Assembly (NCBI RefSeq): GCF_003852315.1
Contig: NZ_CP027762.1
Coordinates: 124,001 to 188,000 of the forward strand
Length of the DNA stretch: 64,000 bases
Reading direction: 5' to 3'
Origin: Pseudomonas sp. LBUM920
GTDB lineage: Bacteria > Pseudomonadota > Gammaproteobacteria > Pseudomonadales > Pseudomonadaceae
Shown in pieces: positions 36,201 through 44,514 of the stretch. Position numbers and translations under genes: made by a program. Numbering within the stretch: the stretch's first letter is position 1; every line of letters starts with the position of its first letter. The notes beneath the pieces are model-generated. The model saw only the letters and a program-made list of their open reading frames with translations, searched no databases and was not told the origin of the DNA.

Positions 36201-38357
36201 GTGGAATCCGAAGTCAGTCGAGTTCATCTCAGTCATGATCCACGCACGCTGCACGACGACCCGTTATTGGACGGGTTGTTGGCGCTTTGTGCCTTGCATC
36301 AAAAACCGGCCAGCGCGGCCATGCTCACCACCGGCCTGCCGCTGCCCTCGCAGCGCCTGAGTGCCGAGCTGCTGCCGCGTGCAGCCGCGCGTGCCGGCCT
36401 GCAAGGGCGGGTGCTGCAACGCAAGCTGGAACAGATTCCGACCATCGCACTGCCGGCGCTCCTGTTGCTCAAGGACGGTCGCAGTACGGTGCTGGTGGGT
36501 TGGCAAGGCGAAGACGAAGCCCGCATTCTGCTCAGCGAAAGCGACGGCGGTGAGGTGCTGATCAAGCGCGAGCTGTTGGTCGACGATTACATCGGCAAAG
36601 TCTTCTTCGCCCAGCCGCAGCACAAATTCGACGTCAACCACGGCACGCTGATCCCGCGAGCGCGTTCGTGGTTTCGCGACACCCTCAAGCGTTCGCGCTG
36701 GCTCTACACAGACGCCATCGCCGCCAGCTTCCTGATCAACATCATCGCCATGGCGGCGCCGCTGTTTGTGATGAACGTCTACGATCGAGTAGTGCCCAAC
36801 CAGGCCACATCTACCTTGTGGGTGCTGGCCGTGGGCATCGGCGGCGCGTACCTGTTCGACCTGGTGCTCAAGAGCCTGCGCAGCCTGTGCCTGGACCTGG
36901 CCGGCAAAAAGACTGACCTGATCATTTCGGCCACGCTGTTCGAGCGCATTGTCGGCATGTCCATGAAGTACCGCCCTGCACGGGTCGGCAGCTTTGCGCA
37001 GAACATCCATGAGTTTCAAAGCCTGCGCGATTTTCTCGCGTCGCTGACCCTCACCAGCCTGATCGACCTGCCGTTCACCCTGCTGATTTTCCTGGTGATC
37101 GCCATCCTCGGCGGCCACCTGGTGTGGATTCCGGTGCTGGCTTTCCCGATTGCCCTGGGCATCGGCTACGCCCTGCAAAAACCGTTGGTAGCGACCATGG
37201 AGCGGACCATGGCCCTGGCTGCCGAGCGCCAGTCGAGCCTGATCGAAACCCTCGCAGGTTTGGATGCGGTCAAGGTCAACAACGCCGAGAGCGAGCGTCA
37301 GTACGGCTGGGAACAAACCATCGGCACCCTCAGCCGGCTTGAGCTGCGCGTGAAGTTGCTGTCGGGCCTGTCGATGAACATGACCCTGCTGATCCAGCAA
37401 CTGGCCGGCGTAATCATGATCGTGTTCGGTGTGTACCAGATCATCGACGGCAACCTCAGCATGGGCGGCCTGATTGCCTGCTACATGCTCAGTGGCCGTG
37501 CGCTGAGCCCGCTGGCCTCGCTGTCGGGCCTGCTGACCCGCTACCAGCAAGCCAAGGTCACCATGACCTCGGTGGACCAGATGATGGAGCTGCCCCAGGA
37601 GCGCAATTTCGAAGAACGCCCGATGAGCCGTCGCACCCTGCAAGGTGCCATCGAGTGCCGTGGCCTGAACTTCACCTACCCGAACCAACAGAACGCCGCG
37701 CTGAAAAACATCAACCTGGTGATCAAGCCGGGCGAAAAAATCGGCATCATCGGCCGCAGCGGCTCGGGCAAAAGCTCCCTGGCCAAACTGATCGTCGGCC
37801 TTTACCAGCCCGACTCCGGCGCCTTGCTGGTGGACGGCGTGGACGTACGCCAGATCGACGTGAGCGAGTTGCGCCACAACATCGGCTACGTCGCCCAAGA
37901 CATCCAGCTACTGGCCGGCACCCTGCGCGACAACCTGGTCTCGGGTGCGCGTTATGTCGAAGACGAAATGGTCCTGCAAGCCGCCGAACTCGCCGGCGTG
38001 CACGAATTCGCGCGCCTGCACCCGCAAGGCTATGAACTGCAAGTTGGCGAGCGTGGGCAGAACCTGTCCGGCGGCCAGCGCCAGAACGTCGCCCTGGCCC
38101 GTGCGCTGTTGCTCAACCCGCCCATCCTGCTGTTGGACGAACCCACCAGCGCCATGGACAACACCGGTGAAGAACGCTTGAAACAACGCCTGCAAGCCGT
38201 GGTGCAAAACAAGACCGTGGTGCTGGTCACGCACCGTGCCTCACTGCTCTCGCTGGTGGACCGCCTGCTGGTGGTCGACCGTGGGCAGATCCTCGCGGAC
38301 GGCCCGAAAGCCGTGGTTATGGAAGCGTTGAAAAAGGGGCAGATCAGTGTTGCTTAA
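36201..38357 (+). CDS. lapB: LapB, type I secretion ABC transporter
   Basis: This inner-membrane ATPase drives LapA export and has about 718 residues. An N-terminal C39-peptidase-like domain (about 10-145) lacks an obvious active-site cysteine context and probably only docks the substrate. Six membrane helices (about 165-440) and a nucleotide-binding domain follow, with Walker A GRSGSGKSS near 520, the signature LSGGQ near 623 and Walker B ILLLDEPTS near 641. I favour the GTG at 36201 (MESEVSR), with GAGAG 9 bases upstream; a GTG at 36192 is the alternative. lapC overlaps its 3' end. Confidence 0.95.
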   Translation: MESEVSRVHLSHDPRTLHDDPLLDGLLALCALHQKPASAAMLTTGLPLPSQRLSAELLPRAAARAGLQGRVLQRKLEQIPTIALPALLLLKDGRSTVLVGWQGEDEARILLSESDGGEVLIKRELLVDDYIGKVFFAQPQHKFDVNHGTLIPRARSWFRDTLKRSRWLYTDAIAASFLINIIAMAAPLFVMNVYDRVVPNQATSTLWVLAVGIGGAYLFDLVLKSLRSLCLDLAGKKTDLIISATLFERIVGMSMKYRPARVGSFAQNIHEFQSLRDFLASLTLTSLIDLPFTLLIFLVIAILGGHLVWIPVLAFPIALGIGYALQKPLVATMERTMALAAERQSSLIETLAGLDAVKVNNAESERQYGWEQTIGTLSRLELRVKLLSGLSMNMTLLIQQLAGVIMIVFGVYQIIDGNLSMGGLIACYMLSGRALSPLASLSGLLTRYQQAKVTMTSVDQMMELPQERNFEERPMSRRTLQGAIECRGLNFTYPNQQNAALKNINLVIKPGEKIGIIGRSGSGKSSLAKLIVGLYQPDSGALLVDGVDVRQIDVSELRHNIGYVAQDIQLLAGTLRDNLVSGARYVEDEMVLQAAELAGVHEFARLHPQGYELQVGERGQNLSGGQRQNVALARALLLNPPILLLDEPTSAMDNTGEERLKQRLQAVVQNKTVVLVTHRASLLSLVDRLLVVDRGQILADGPKAVVMEALKKGQISVA

Positions 38358-39711
38358 CTCCATCAAAAGCGCGGTCGGCCGCTACTTCAAGGGCTCCGAT
38401 TCGTTGCAGGGCCAGCCGCTGCCTGAGGTCAACAAGGCACTGATCGAAGATGCGCCGCGGGTCATCCGCCTGACCATTTGGGCGATCATTGCGTTCTTCG
38501 TATTTTTGGTCGTGTGGGCGGGCTTCTCCAGCATCGACGAAGTCACCCGCGGCGACGGCAAGGCGATTCCGTCGTCCAAGCTGCAAAAAATCCAGAACCT
38601 GGAAGGCGGCATCGTCTCCGAGCTGTTCGTCAAGGAAGGCCAGATCGTCGAAGCCGGCGCGCCGCTGATTCGCCTCGACGACACGCGATTTGTCTCCAAC
38701 GCCGGCGAAACCGAAGCCTTGCGCCTGGCCATGCAACTGCGCGTCGAGCGCCTGAGCGCGCAGGTGGATGACCGCCCGCTGAACATTCCCGACGACGTGC
38801 TCAAGGCCGCGCCAAGCCAGGCGGCCAACGAGCGCTCGCTGTATGAAAGCCGCCGTCAGCAGTTGAAAGACGAAGTCGGCGGTTTGCAGGAGCAATTGGT
38901 GCAGCGTCAACAGGAACTGCGCGAGTTCACCTCCAAACAAGGCCAGTACCGCAGCCAGTTGTCCCTGCAGCGTCAGGAAATCAACATGTCCGAGCCGTTG
39001 GTGGCCCAGGGTGCGGTGTCGCCGGTGGAAGTGCTACGCCTCAAGCGCGCCGAGATGGAAACCCGCGGGCAGCTGGACGCTACCACCCTGGCGATTCCCC
39101 GTGCCGAATCAGCTATCAAGGAAGTGCAGCGCAAGATCGACGAAACCCGGGGCAAATTCCGCAGTGAAGCGCTGACCCAACTCAACGAAGCGCGCACCGA
39201 ACTGAACAAGGCTGAGTCCACTGGCCGCGCCCTCGAAGACCGCGTCAGCCGCACGCTGGTCACCTCGCCGGTGCGCGGTATCGTCAAACAGCTGCTGGTC
39301 AACACCGTCGGTGGCGTGATCCAGCCGGGCAGCGACATGGTCGAAATCGTGCCGCTTAACGACACCTTGCTGGTGGAAGCCAAGATCCGCCCGCAAGACA
39401 TCGCGTTCCTGCACCCTGGGCAAGAAGCGATCGTCAAATTCACCGCCTATGACTACACCATCTATGGCGGGCTGAAGGCCAAGCTCGAACGCATCGGTGC
39501 TGACACCATCACCGACGAAGACAAGAAAACCACCTACTACATGATCACCTTGCGCACCGACCGCAGCCATTTGGGCACCGATGAGAAGCCGCTGCTGATC
39601 ATCCCCGGCATGGTGGCCTCGGTGGACATCATCACAGGCAAGAAAAGCATCCTGAGCTACCTGCTCAAGCCGATCATCAAGGCGCGGGCCGAGGCGTTGC
39701 ACGAGCGCTGA
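38347..39711 (+). CDS. lapC: LapC, membrane-fusion protein of the LapA secretion system
   Basis: This 454-residue HlyD-family adaptor links LapB to LapE across the periplasm. A cytoplasmic segment precedes one membrane helix (about 39-58, LTIWAIIAFFVFLVVWAG). Next come the conserved DGKAIPSSKLQKIQNLEGGI, a long coiled-coil hairpin (about 150-290) and a barrel-sandwich/beta-barrel part with VRGIVKQLLVNTVGGVI. The start is GTG at 38347, overlapping the end of lapB by 11 nt. A REPIN follows the gene, ending the lap unit. Confidence 0.95.
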   Translation: MLLNSIKSAVGRYFKGSDSLQGQPLPEVNKALIEDAPRVIRLTIWAIIAFFVFLVVWAGFSSIDEVTRGDGKAIPSSKLQKIQNLEGGIVSELFVKEGQIVEAGAPLIRLDDTRFVSNAGETEALRLAMQLRVERLSAQVDDRPLNIPDDVLKAAPSQAANERSLYESRRQQLKDEVGGLQEQLVQRQQELREFTSKQGQYRSQLSLQRQEINMSEPLVAQGAVSPVEVLRLKRAEMETRGQLDATTLAIPRAESAIKEVQRKIDETRGKFRSEALTQLNEARTELNKAESTGRALEDRVSRTLVTSPVRGIVKQLLVNTVGGVIQPGSDMVEIVPLNDTLLVEAKIRPQDIAFLHPGQEAIVKFTAYDYTIYGGLKAKLERIGADTITDEDKKTTYYMITLRTDRSHLGTDEKPLLIIPGMVASVDIITGKKSILSYLLKPIIKARAEALHER

Positions 39712-39733
39712 TCTTCAGCGCCGGCACGGGCCT

Positions 39734-39807
39734 CATCGCGGGCAAGCCCGGCTCCCACATTTGAATGTGTACACCCATCAAATGTGGGAGCCGGCTTGCC
39801 TGCGATG
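39734..39807. repeat. REPIN
   Basis: Inverted arms CATCGCGGGCAAGCCCGGCT and AGCCGGCTTGCCTGCGATG are separated by a spacer that itself pairs (TCCCACATTTGA / TCAAATGTGGGA), making one long hairpin downstream of lapC. Confidence 0.85.
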
Positions 39808-39925
39808 GCGCCCTCAGCTTCACCACAGACCCCCACCCTAATGCATATCGATATTCACTAACGGTATTTAATCGCCCGTTCTTATATCTATAAAGTCACT
39901 CCCCTGTCCGACCGGGAGTGCCCTC

Positions 39926-40819
39926 ATGTCCGCCACCTCTACTGTTCCAACAGCGACCGTAACCGCCCAAACCTTCGAGATCCGGCCATTCCCCGGCAGC
40001 GTTGGCGCCGAGATCGTCGGCCTGGATGTGTCTCGCCCGGTTAACGACCAGGACTTCGCGCGCATCCACCGCGCGCACCTGGATCACCACGTCGTGGTGT
40101 TCCGCGATCAACGCATTACCCCCGAACAACAGATCGCCTTCAGCCGCCGCTTCGGTGTGCTGCAGATCCACGTGCTCAAACAGTTCCTGCTGGCCAACCA
40201 CCCGGAAATCCTGATCGTCTCCAACATCATCGAAAACGGCCAATCCATCGGCCTGGGTGACGCGGGCAAGTTCTGGCACTCGGACCTGTCTTATAAAGAG
40301 CTGCCAAGCCTGGGCTCAATGCTGCACGCCCAGGAGCTGCCCTCCGAAGGCGGCGACACGCTGTTTGCCGACATGCACAAAGCCTGGGACCAATTGCCCG
40401 AGCCCCTGCGCAAAGCGGTGGAGGGCCGCAGCGCCGCGCATTCCTACACCGCGCGCTACAGCGAAACCAAATTCGAAGGCAACTGGCGGCCAACCCTGAC
40501 GCCTGAGCAACTGGCCCAAGTGGCCGAAGTGGTGCACCCGATCGTGCGTACTCATCCGGAAAACGGCCGCAAGGCGCTGTTCGTCAGCGAAGGTTTCACC
40601 ACCCGCATCGTCGGCCTGCCCGAGGATGAAAGCCGCGACCTGCTGGCCCAGCTCTACGCCCACAGCGTGCTGCCGCACAACATCTACCGCCACCAGTGGC
40701 AGCCCCACGACCTGGTGTTCTGGGACAACCGCTCGCTGATCCACCTGGCCGCCGGTTGCCCGAGCCACCTGCGCCGCAAGCTGTTTCGCACCACCATTCA
40801 GGGCGATGCGCCTTTCTAA
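39926..40819 (+). CDS. TauD/TfdA-family Fe(II)/2-oxoglutarate dioxygenase
   Basis: This 297-residue enzyme probably oxidises an organosulfonate, alkyl sulfate or related compound. The iron triad can be placed as H118-x-D120 (FWHSDLSY) and H273 (NRSLIH), with R288 as the likely 2-oxoglutarate-binding arginine. Length and motifs fit TauD/AtsK. The start ATG at 39926 has GGGAG upstream. An ABC ATPase begins 26 bases after its stop codon and a permease after that, as in taurine/sulfonate uptake clusters. The substrate cannot be assigned; there is no adjacent solute-binding protein to help. Confidence 0.9.
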   Translation: MSATSTVPTATVTAQTFEIRPFPGSVGAEIVGLDVSRPVNDQDFARIHRAHLDHHVVVFRDQRITPEQQIAFSRRFGVLQIHVLKQFLLANHPEILIVSNIIENGQSIGLGDAGKFWHSDLSYKELPSLGSMLHAQELPSEGGDTLFADMHKAWDQLPEPLRKAVEGRSAAHSYTARYSETKFEGNWRPTLTPEQLAQVAEVVHPIVRTHPENGRKALFVSEGFTTRIVGLPEDESRDLLAQLYAHSVLPHNIYRHQWQPHDLVFWDNRSLIHLAAGCPSHLRRKLFRTTIQGDAPF

Positions 40820-40845
40820 TCCTGGTCCTCGGCAAGAGAGTTGAA

Positions 40846-41697
40846 ATGAACGCGCCCCTGCAAGGCCACGCGGCCAGCAACCTGAACACCGCCCAGCCGC
40901 TGTTGGCGGTGGACCACGTCAGCCTCGAATACCGCACCCCCGAGCGCGTGGTGCGGGCCACCCATCAGGTCAGTTTCGAGATCGACCCGGCTGATCGCTA
41001 CGTGCTGCTCGGCCCTTCGGGCTGTGGCAAATCCACCTTGCTCAAGTCCATCGCCGGGTTTATCAAACCCTGTGAAGGCGAGATTCGCCTGCTCGGGCAA
41101 AAGGTCGAACACCCCGGCCCGGACCGCATCGTGGTGTTTCAGGAATTCGACCAGTTGCCGCCGTGGAAAACCGTCATTCAGAACGTGATGTTCCCGCTGC
41201 TGGCGTCCAAAACCTTAAAGCGTCGCGAAGCCCAAGAGCGAGCGCTGTACTACCTCGAAAAAGTCGGCCTCAGCGCTTTTGCCGATGCCTACCCGCACAC
41301 CTTGTCTGGCGGTATGAAAGCGCGTGTGGCGATCGCTCGCGCCCTGGCCATGCAGCCAAAAATCCTGCTGATGGATGAACCCTTCGCCGCCCTCGACGCC
41401 TTGACCCGACGCAAGATGCAGGAAGAACTGCTGCTGCTCTGGGAAGAGGTGCGCTTCACGCTGTTGTTCGTCACCCATTCCATCGAAGAAGCCTTGGTGG
41501 TGGGAAATCGCATCCTGTTGCTGTCGCCGCATCCGGGGCGCGTGCGGGCGGAAATCCATAGCCATCAATACGACCTGCACAGCCTTGGCGGTGTGGAATT
41601 CCAGGCGTCGGCGCGGCGCATTCATCGCCTGCTGTTCGATGAAGCGCCCGAGGCCGAACGTGAGTTGGGTTTCGCCGATATCCGCATCGCTTACTAA
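40846..41697 (+). CDS. ABC transporter ATPase, taurine/nitrate/sulfonate type (TauB/SsuB-like)
   Basis: This 283-residue nucleotide-binding subunit has Walker A GPSGCGKST at 56-64, the Q-loop VFQEFDQLPPW, the signature LSGGM at 153-157, Walker B ILLMDEPF at 173-180 and the H-loop THSIEEA. PPWKTV after the Q-loop and the C-terminal HPGRVRAEI are typical of the TauB/SsuB/NrtD group. The start ATG at 40846 follows AGAGAG; the longer open frame runs back into the dioxygenase gene. It works with the permease 11 bases downstream. Confidence 0.92.
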   Translation: MNAPLQGHAASNLNTAQPLLAVDHVSLEYRTPERVVRATHQVSFEIDPADRYVLLGPSGCGKSTLLKSIAGFIKPCEGEIRLLGQKVEHPGPDRIVVFQEFDQLPPWKTVIQNVMFPLLASKTLKRREAQERALYYLEKVGLSAFADAYPHTLSGGMKARVAIARALAMQPKILLMDEPFAALDALTRRKMQEELLLLWEEVRFTLLFVTHSIEEALVVGNRILLLSPHPGRVRAEIHSHQYDLHSLGGVEFQASARRIHRLLFDEAPEAERELGFADIRIAY

Positions 41698-41708
41698 GGG
41701 GCCGACCT

Positions 41709-42557
41709 ATGCGCCAGGAATTTGAAGTACACCTCGAACCGCTGCTCAGCGTCCCCGTTGAACGCGAGCTGCCGCTGCGCCAACGCTTGTGGCAGCAAGG
41801 CTGGCTGCGCAAGGGCCTGATCCTGATCGTGTTGGCGATCATTTGGGAGGCAGTCGCGCGTTACCAGAACAATGACCTGCTGCTGCCGAGCTTTTTGCAG
41901 ACCGCTCAAGCGTTATTCGACGGCCTGCTCAGCGGTGAATTGTTGAGCAAAGTGAGCATCTCGCTGGCGGTGCTGATCAAGGGCTATGTGATCGGCATCG
42001 TGCTGGCGTTTGCCCTGACTACGCTGGCGGTCTCGACCCAGCTTGGCCGCGACCTGCTGAGCACACTGACCTCGATGTTCAACCCGCTGCCGGCCATCGC
42101 ATTGCTGCCGCTGGCCCTGCTGTGGTTCGGCCTGGGGCAGAACAGCCTGATTTTCGTGCTGGTGCATTCGGTGCTGTGGGCCTTGGCGCTGAACACGTAT
42201 TCGGGGTTTCTTGGCGTGTCTGAAACCCTGCGCATGGCCGGCCGCAACTACGGCCTCAAGGGCATGCGTTTTGTGCTGTTCATCCTCATCCCGGCGGCGC
42301 TGCCGTCGATCCTTGCCGGCCTGAAAATCGGCTGGGCATTTGCCTGGCGCACATTGATCGCCGCCGAACTGGTGTTCGGCGCCACCAGCGGCAAGGGCGG
42401 TTTGGGTTGGTACATCTTCCAGAACCGCAATGAGCTGTACACCGACAAGGTGTTTGCCGGCTTGGCCGTGGTTATCCTCATCGGGTTGCTGGTCGAAAAT
42501 CTGGTGTTCAACACCTTTGAGCGGCTGACGGTGAAGCGCTGGGGCATGCAGCGTTGA
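41709..42557 (+). CDS. ABC transporter permease, taurine/sulfonate type (TauC/SsuC-like)
   Basis: This 282-residue inner-membrane subunit has six predicted helices and the binding-protein-dependent transport motif (EAA loop) at about 178-200 (GRNYGLKGMRFVLFILIPAALP, in part). It shares an operon with the ATPase and the TauD-type enzyme. No periplasmic binding protein is encoded before or after it in this window, so that subunit must come from elsewhere or be shared with another importer. Confidence 0.92.
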   Translation: MRQEFEVHLEPLLSVPVERELPLRQRLWQQGWLRKGLILIVLAIIWEAVARYQNNDLLLPSFLQTAQALFDGLLSGELLSKVSISLAVLIKGYVIGIVLAFALTTLAVSTQLGRDLLSTLTSMFNPLPAIALLPLALLWFGLGQNSLIFVLVHSVLWALALNTYSGFLGVSETLRMAGRNYGLKGMRFVLFILIPAALPSILAGLKIGWAFAWRTLIAAELVFGATSGKGGLGWYIFQNRNELYTDKVFAGLAVVILIGLLVENLVFNTFERLTVKRWGMQR

Positions 42558-42687
42558 TACTAATAGGGTGGCAGACCCCCCGGTTCAAACAGGAGTCATT
42601 GTTCTTTATCGGCGCGAGCTCTGATAATGCCGTCCGAACCTGACGTCGCCCTGGCGTCAGGCATGCGCGGTAAAAGGATTTACGACG

Positions 42688-43314
42688 ATGCGGTGTTTTG
42701 TACTGGCGGCGGCCTTGTTGTTCTCGACCTCGGTGTTTGCCGAATTTACGCCCGACGCGGTGGCCATGCCCAAGCCGCTTTATCCCTCTGGCCTGATCAG
42801 CACCCAGGGGCATGCGCGCATCAGCTTGAAGATTCACAGCGACGGCACGGTCAGTGATGTAAAGGCGCTCTCCGCCACCCAGCCGGCCTTTGGCGAAGCT
42901 GCCGTGGCCGCGGCGACGCTGTGGCGTTTCAAGCCCTGGACGGTCAGTGCCGACCGCCCAGCGGTGCTTGAGGCGCATAACGACATGATCTTCACGCCTG
43001 AACCGCCCAGCCCCAAAACGGTTCAACTGACGTTTACGCAAACTCTGTTTCAACCCTGCAGCGCGTTGACCGCAGAAGTCAGCCAGTTCCGTCGCGATTA
43101 CCCCGCGCGCCCGCTGATCGATATCAAGAGCTTTGCCATCACCCGCGTTGCGGTGATGTTCCCCGCGCTCAGCGGTAAAAGTGACTACAAACAAGGCCTG
43201 GCCAAGGCCGACGAACTGGAAAAAGCCCTGCCAGACATCGTGCGCCAGTGCCAGGCTCACCCCAAGGCTGCCTACGCGGACTACTTGCCGCGCACCTTCA
43301 AGCGTTACCTGTAA
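42688..43314 (+). CDS. Short exported protein with TonB C-terminal-like domain
   Basis: This 208-residue protein has a cleavable signal peptide (MRCFVLAAALLFSTSVFA) and at about 25-100 a TonB C-terminal-like fold (PKPLYPSGLISTQGHARISL, SDGTVSDVKALSATQPAFGEAA, LWRFKPW). It lacks the membrane anchor and proline-rich spacer of a true TonB, so it cannot energise receptors in the usual way. The rest (100-208) has no family I recognise and contains two cysteines. Such proteins are often annotated energy transducer TonB. A 7-bp inverted repeat (CCTGACG/CGTCAGG, 42639-42661) lies just upstream. Confidence 0.75.
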   Translation: MRCFVLAAALLFSTSVFAEFTPDAVAMPKPLYPSGLISTQGHARISLKIHSDGTVSDVKALSATQPAFGEAAVAAATLWRFKPWTVSADRPAVLEAHNDMIFTPEPPSPKTVQLTFTQTLFQPCSALTAEVSQFRRDYPARPLIDIKSFAITRVAVMFPALSGKSDYKQGLAKADELEKALPDIVRQCQAHPKAAYADYLPRTFKRYL

Positions 43315-43366
43315 AGCCTGCTAGGATTGCGTGCAGTTCACTCCCCAACGATCACGAGTGCTTGGC

Positions 43367-44287
43367 ATGCAATTACCGGACATGAACCTGTTGGTCGCCC
43401 TCGACGCCTTACTTGATGAAGGCAGCGTGGTCGGCGCCGCGCGGCGCATGAACCTCAGCCCGGCGGCCATGAGCCGCACCCTCACGCGTATTCGCGAAGC
43501 GGTGGGCGATCCGATCCTGGTGCGCGCCGGGCGTGGCCTGGTGCCGACGCCCAAGGCGCTGCAGTTGCAAGGCCAGGTGCGCAACGTGGTGGAGCAGGCG
43601 GCGTTGTTGTTCCGCTCGGCAGACCAGGTTGACCTCAGCACCTTGCGCCGGCGATTCAGCGTGCGTGCCAATGACTTCTTTGTCGGCGTGTATGGCGGTC
43701 GGCTGTTCGACACCATGGAACGCATGGCACCGCAGTGCGAGCTGTGTTTCGTGCCTGAAGGCGACACCGACGACGAGGCATTGCGCGAAGGTCGGCTGGA
43801 CCTGCGGGTGAGTAATTCCATGCCATCCAGCCCCGAAGTGAAGGTGCAGAACCTGTTTTCCACCACCTTTGTGGGCCTTGCGCGCGAGGATCACCCGCTG
43901 TTCGACGAAGAAATCACCGCCGCGCGGTTTGCCAGCTACTCCCACATCAGCATTTCGCGACGCGGCATCGCCCGCGGGCCAATCGACACCGCGCTCAATG
44001 CCCTGGGCCTGGAGCGCCGCGTGGCCATGATCGCCCCAGGCTTTCATGGCGCGATGTTCATGCTGCCCGATTCCGACCTGCTGCTGCCGGTGCCCAAGGA
44101 AGCCCTGCTGAGTGCCAATCGCCTGAAGCTGCCCCTGCGCGCATTCCAGTTGCCGATCTCCCTGCCGACCCTGATGCTGGCCCAATTCTGGCACCCGCGT
44201 TTCGACAAAGACCCTGCCCATAAGTGGCTGCGCGAAACCATGCGCGAGAGCTGCCACGCCACCTGGCTGGAAGCCCAACCCAGCTGA
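43367..44287 (+). CDS. LysR-family transcriptional regulator
   Basis: This 306-residue regulator has an N-terminal winged helix (LLDEGSVVGAARRMNLSPAA) and a periplasmic-binding-protein-like effector domain with RRFSVRANDFF. The recognition-helix region MSRTLTRIREAVGDPILVR is of the NodD/LeuO-like subgroup. I start at ATG 43367 (MQLPDMNLLVALD); a GTG at 43331 adds 12 residues. It lies upstream of and co-directional with the EmrB-type pump, separated by a REPIN, and may control it, although LysR genes more often sit divergent to their targets. Confidence 0.9.
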   Translation: MQLPDMNLLVALDALLDEGSVVGAARRMNLSPAAMSRTLTRIREAVGDPILVRAGRGLVPTPKALQLQGQVRNVVEQAALLFRSADQVDLSTLRRRFSVRANDFFVGVYGGRLFDTMERMAPQCELCFVPEGDTDDEALREGRLDLRVSNSMPSSPEVKVQNLFSTTFVGLAREDHPLFDEEITAARFASYSHISISRRGIARGPIDTALNALGLERRVAMIAPGFHGAMFMLPDSDLLLPVPKEALLSANRLKLPLRAFQLPISLPTLMLAQFWHPRFDKDPAHKWLRETMRESCHATWLEAQPS

Positions 44288-44302
44288 GATTCACTCGATC
44301 AA

Positions 44303-44392
44303 TGTGGGCGCTGGCTTGCCTGCGATGGCGGTCTGACTGTGTAGGGATTCATTGCCTGACCCACCGCTATCGCAGGCAAGCCAACTCCCACA
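44303..44392. repeat. REPIN
   Basis: Inverted arms TGTGGGCGCTGGCTTGCCTG and CAGGCAAGCCAACTCCCACA, extended by GATGGCGG/CCGCTATC, flank a 31-base spacer between the LysR gene and the MFS pump. Confidence 0.85.
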
Positions 44393-44514
44393 GAGATCAG
44401 CAGTGCCCCTGAGGATTGCGTCTGACGCACTTATAAGCTTCCGGCAAGTAACTTTTTGTTATGGGTGTGCCTGATTAAACTGCTCGGGTATTTCTAATCC
44501 CGAGTTACCTGTCC

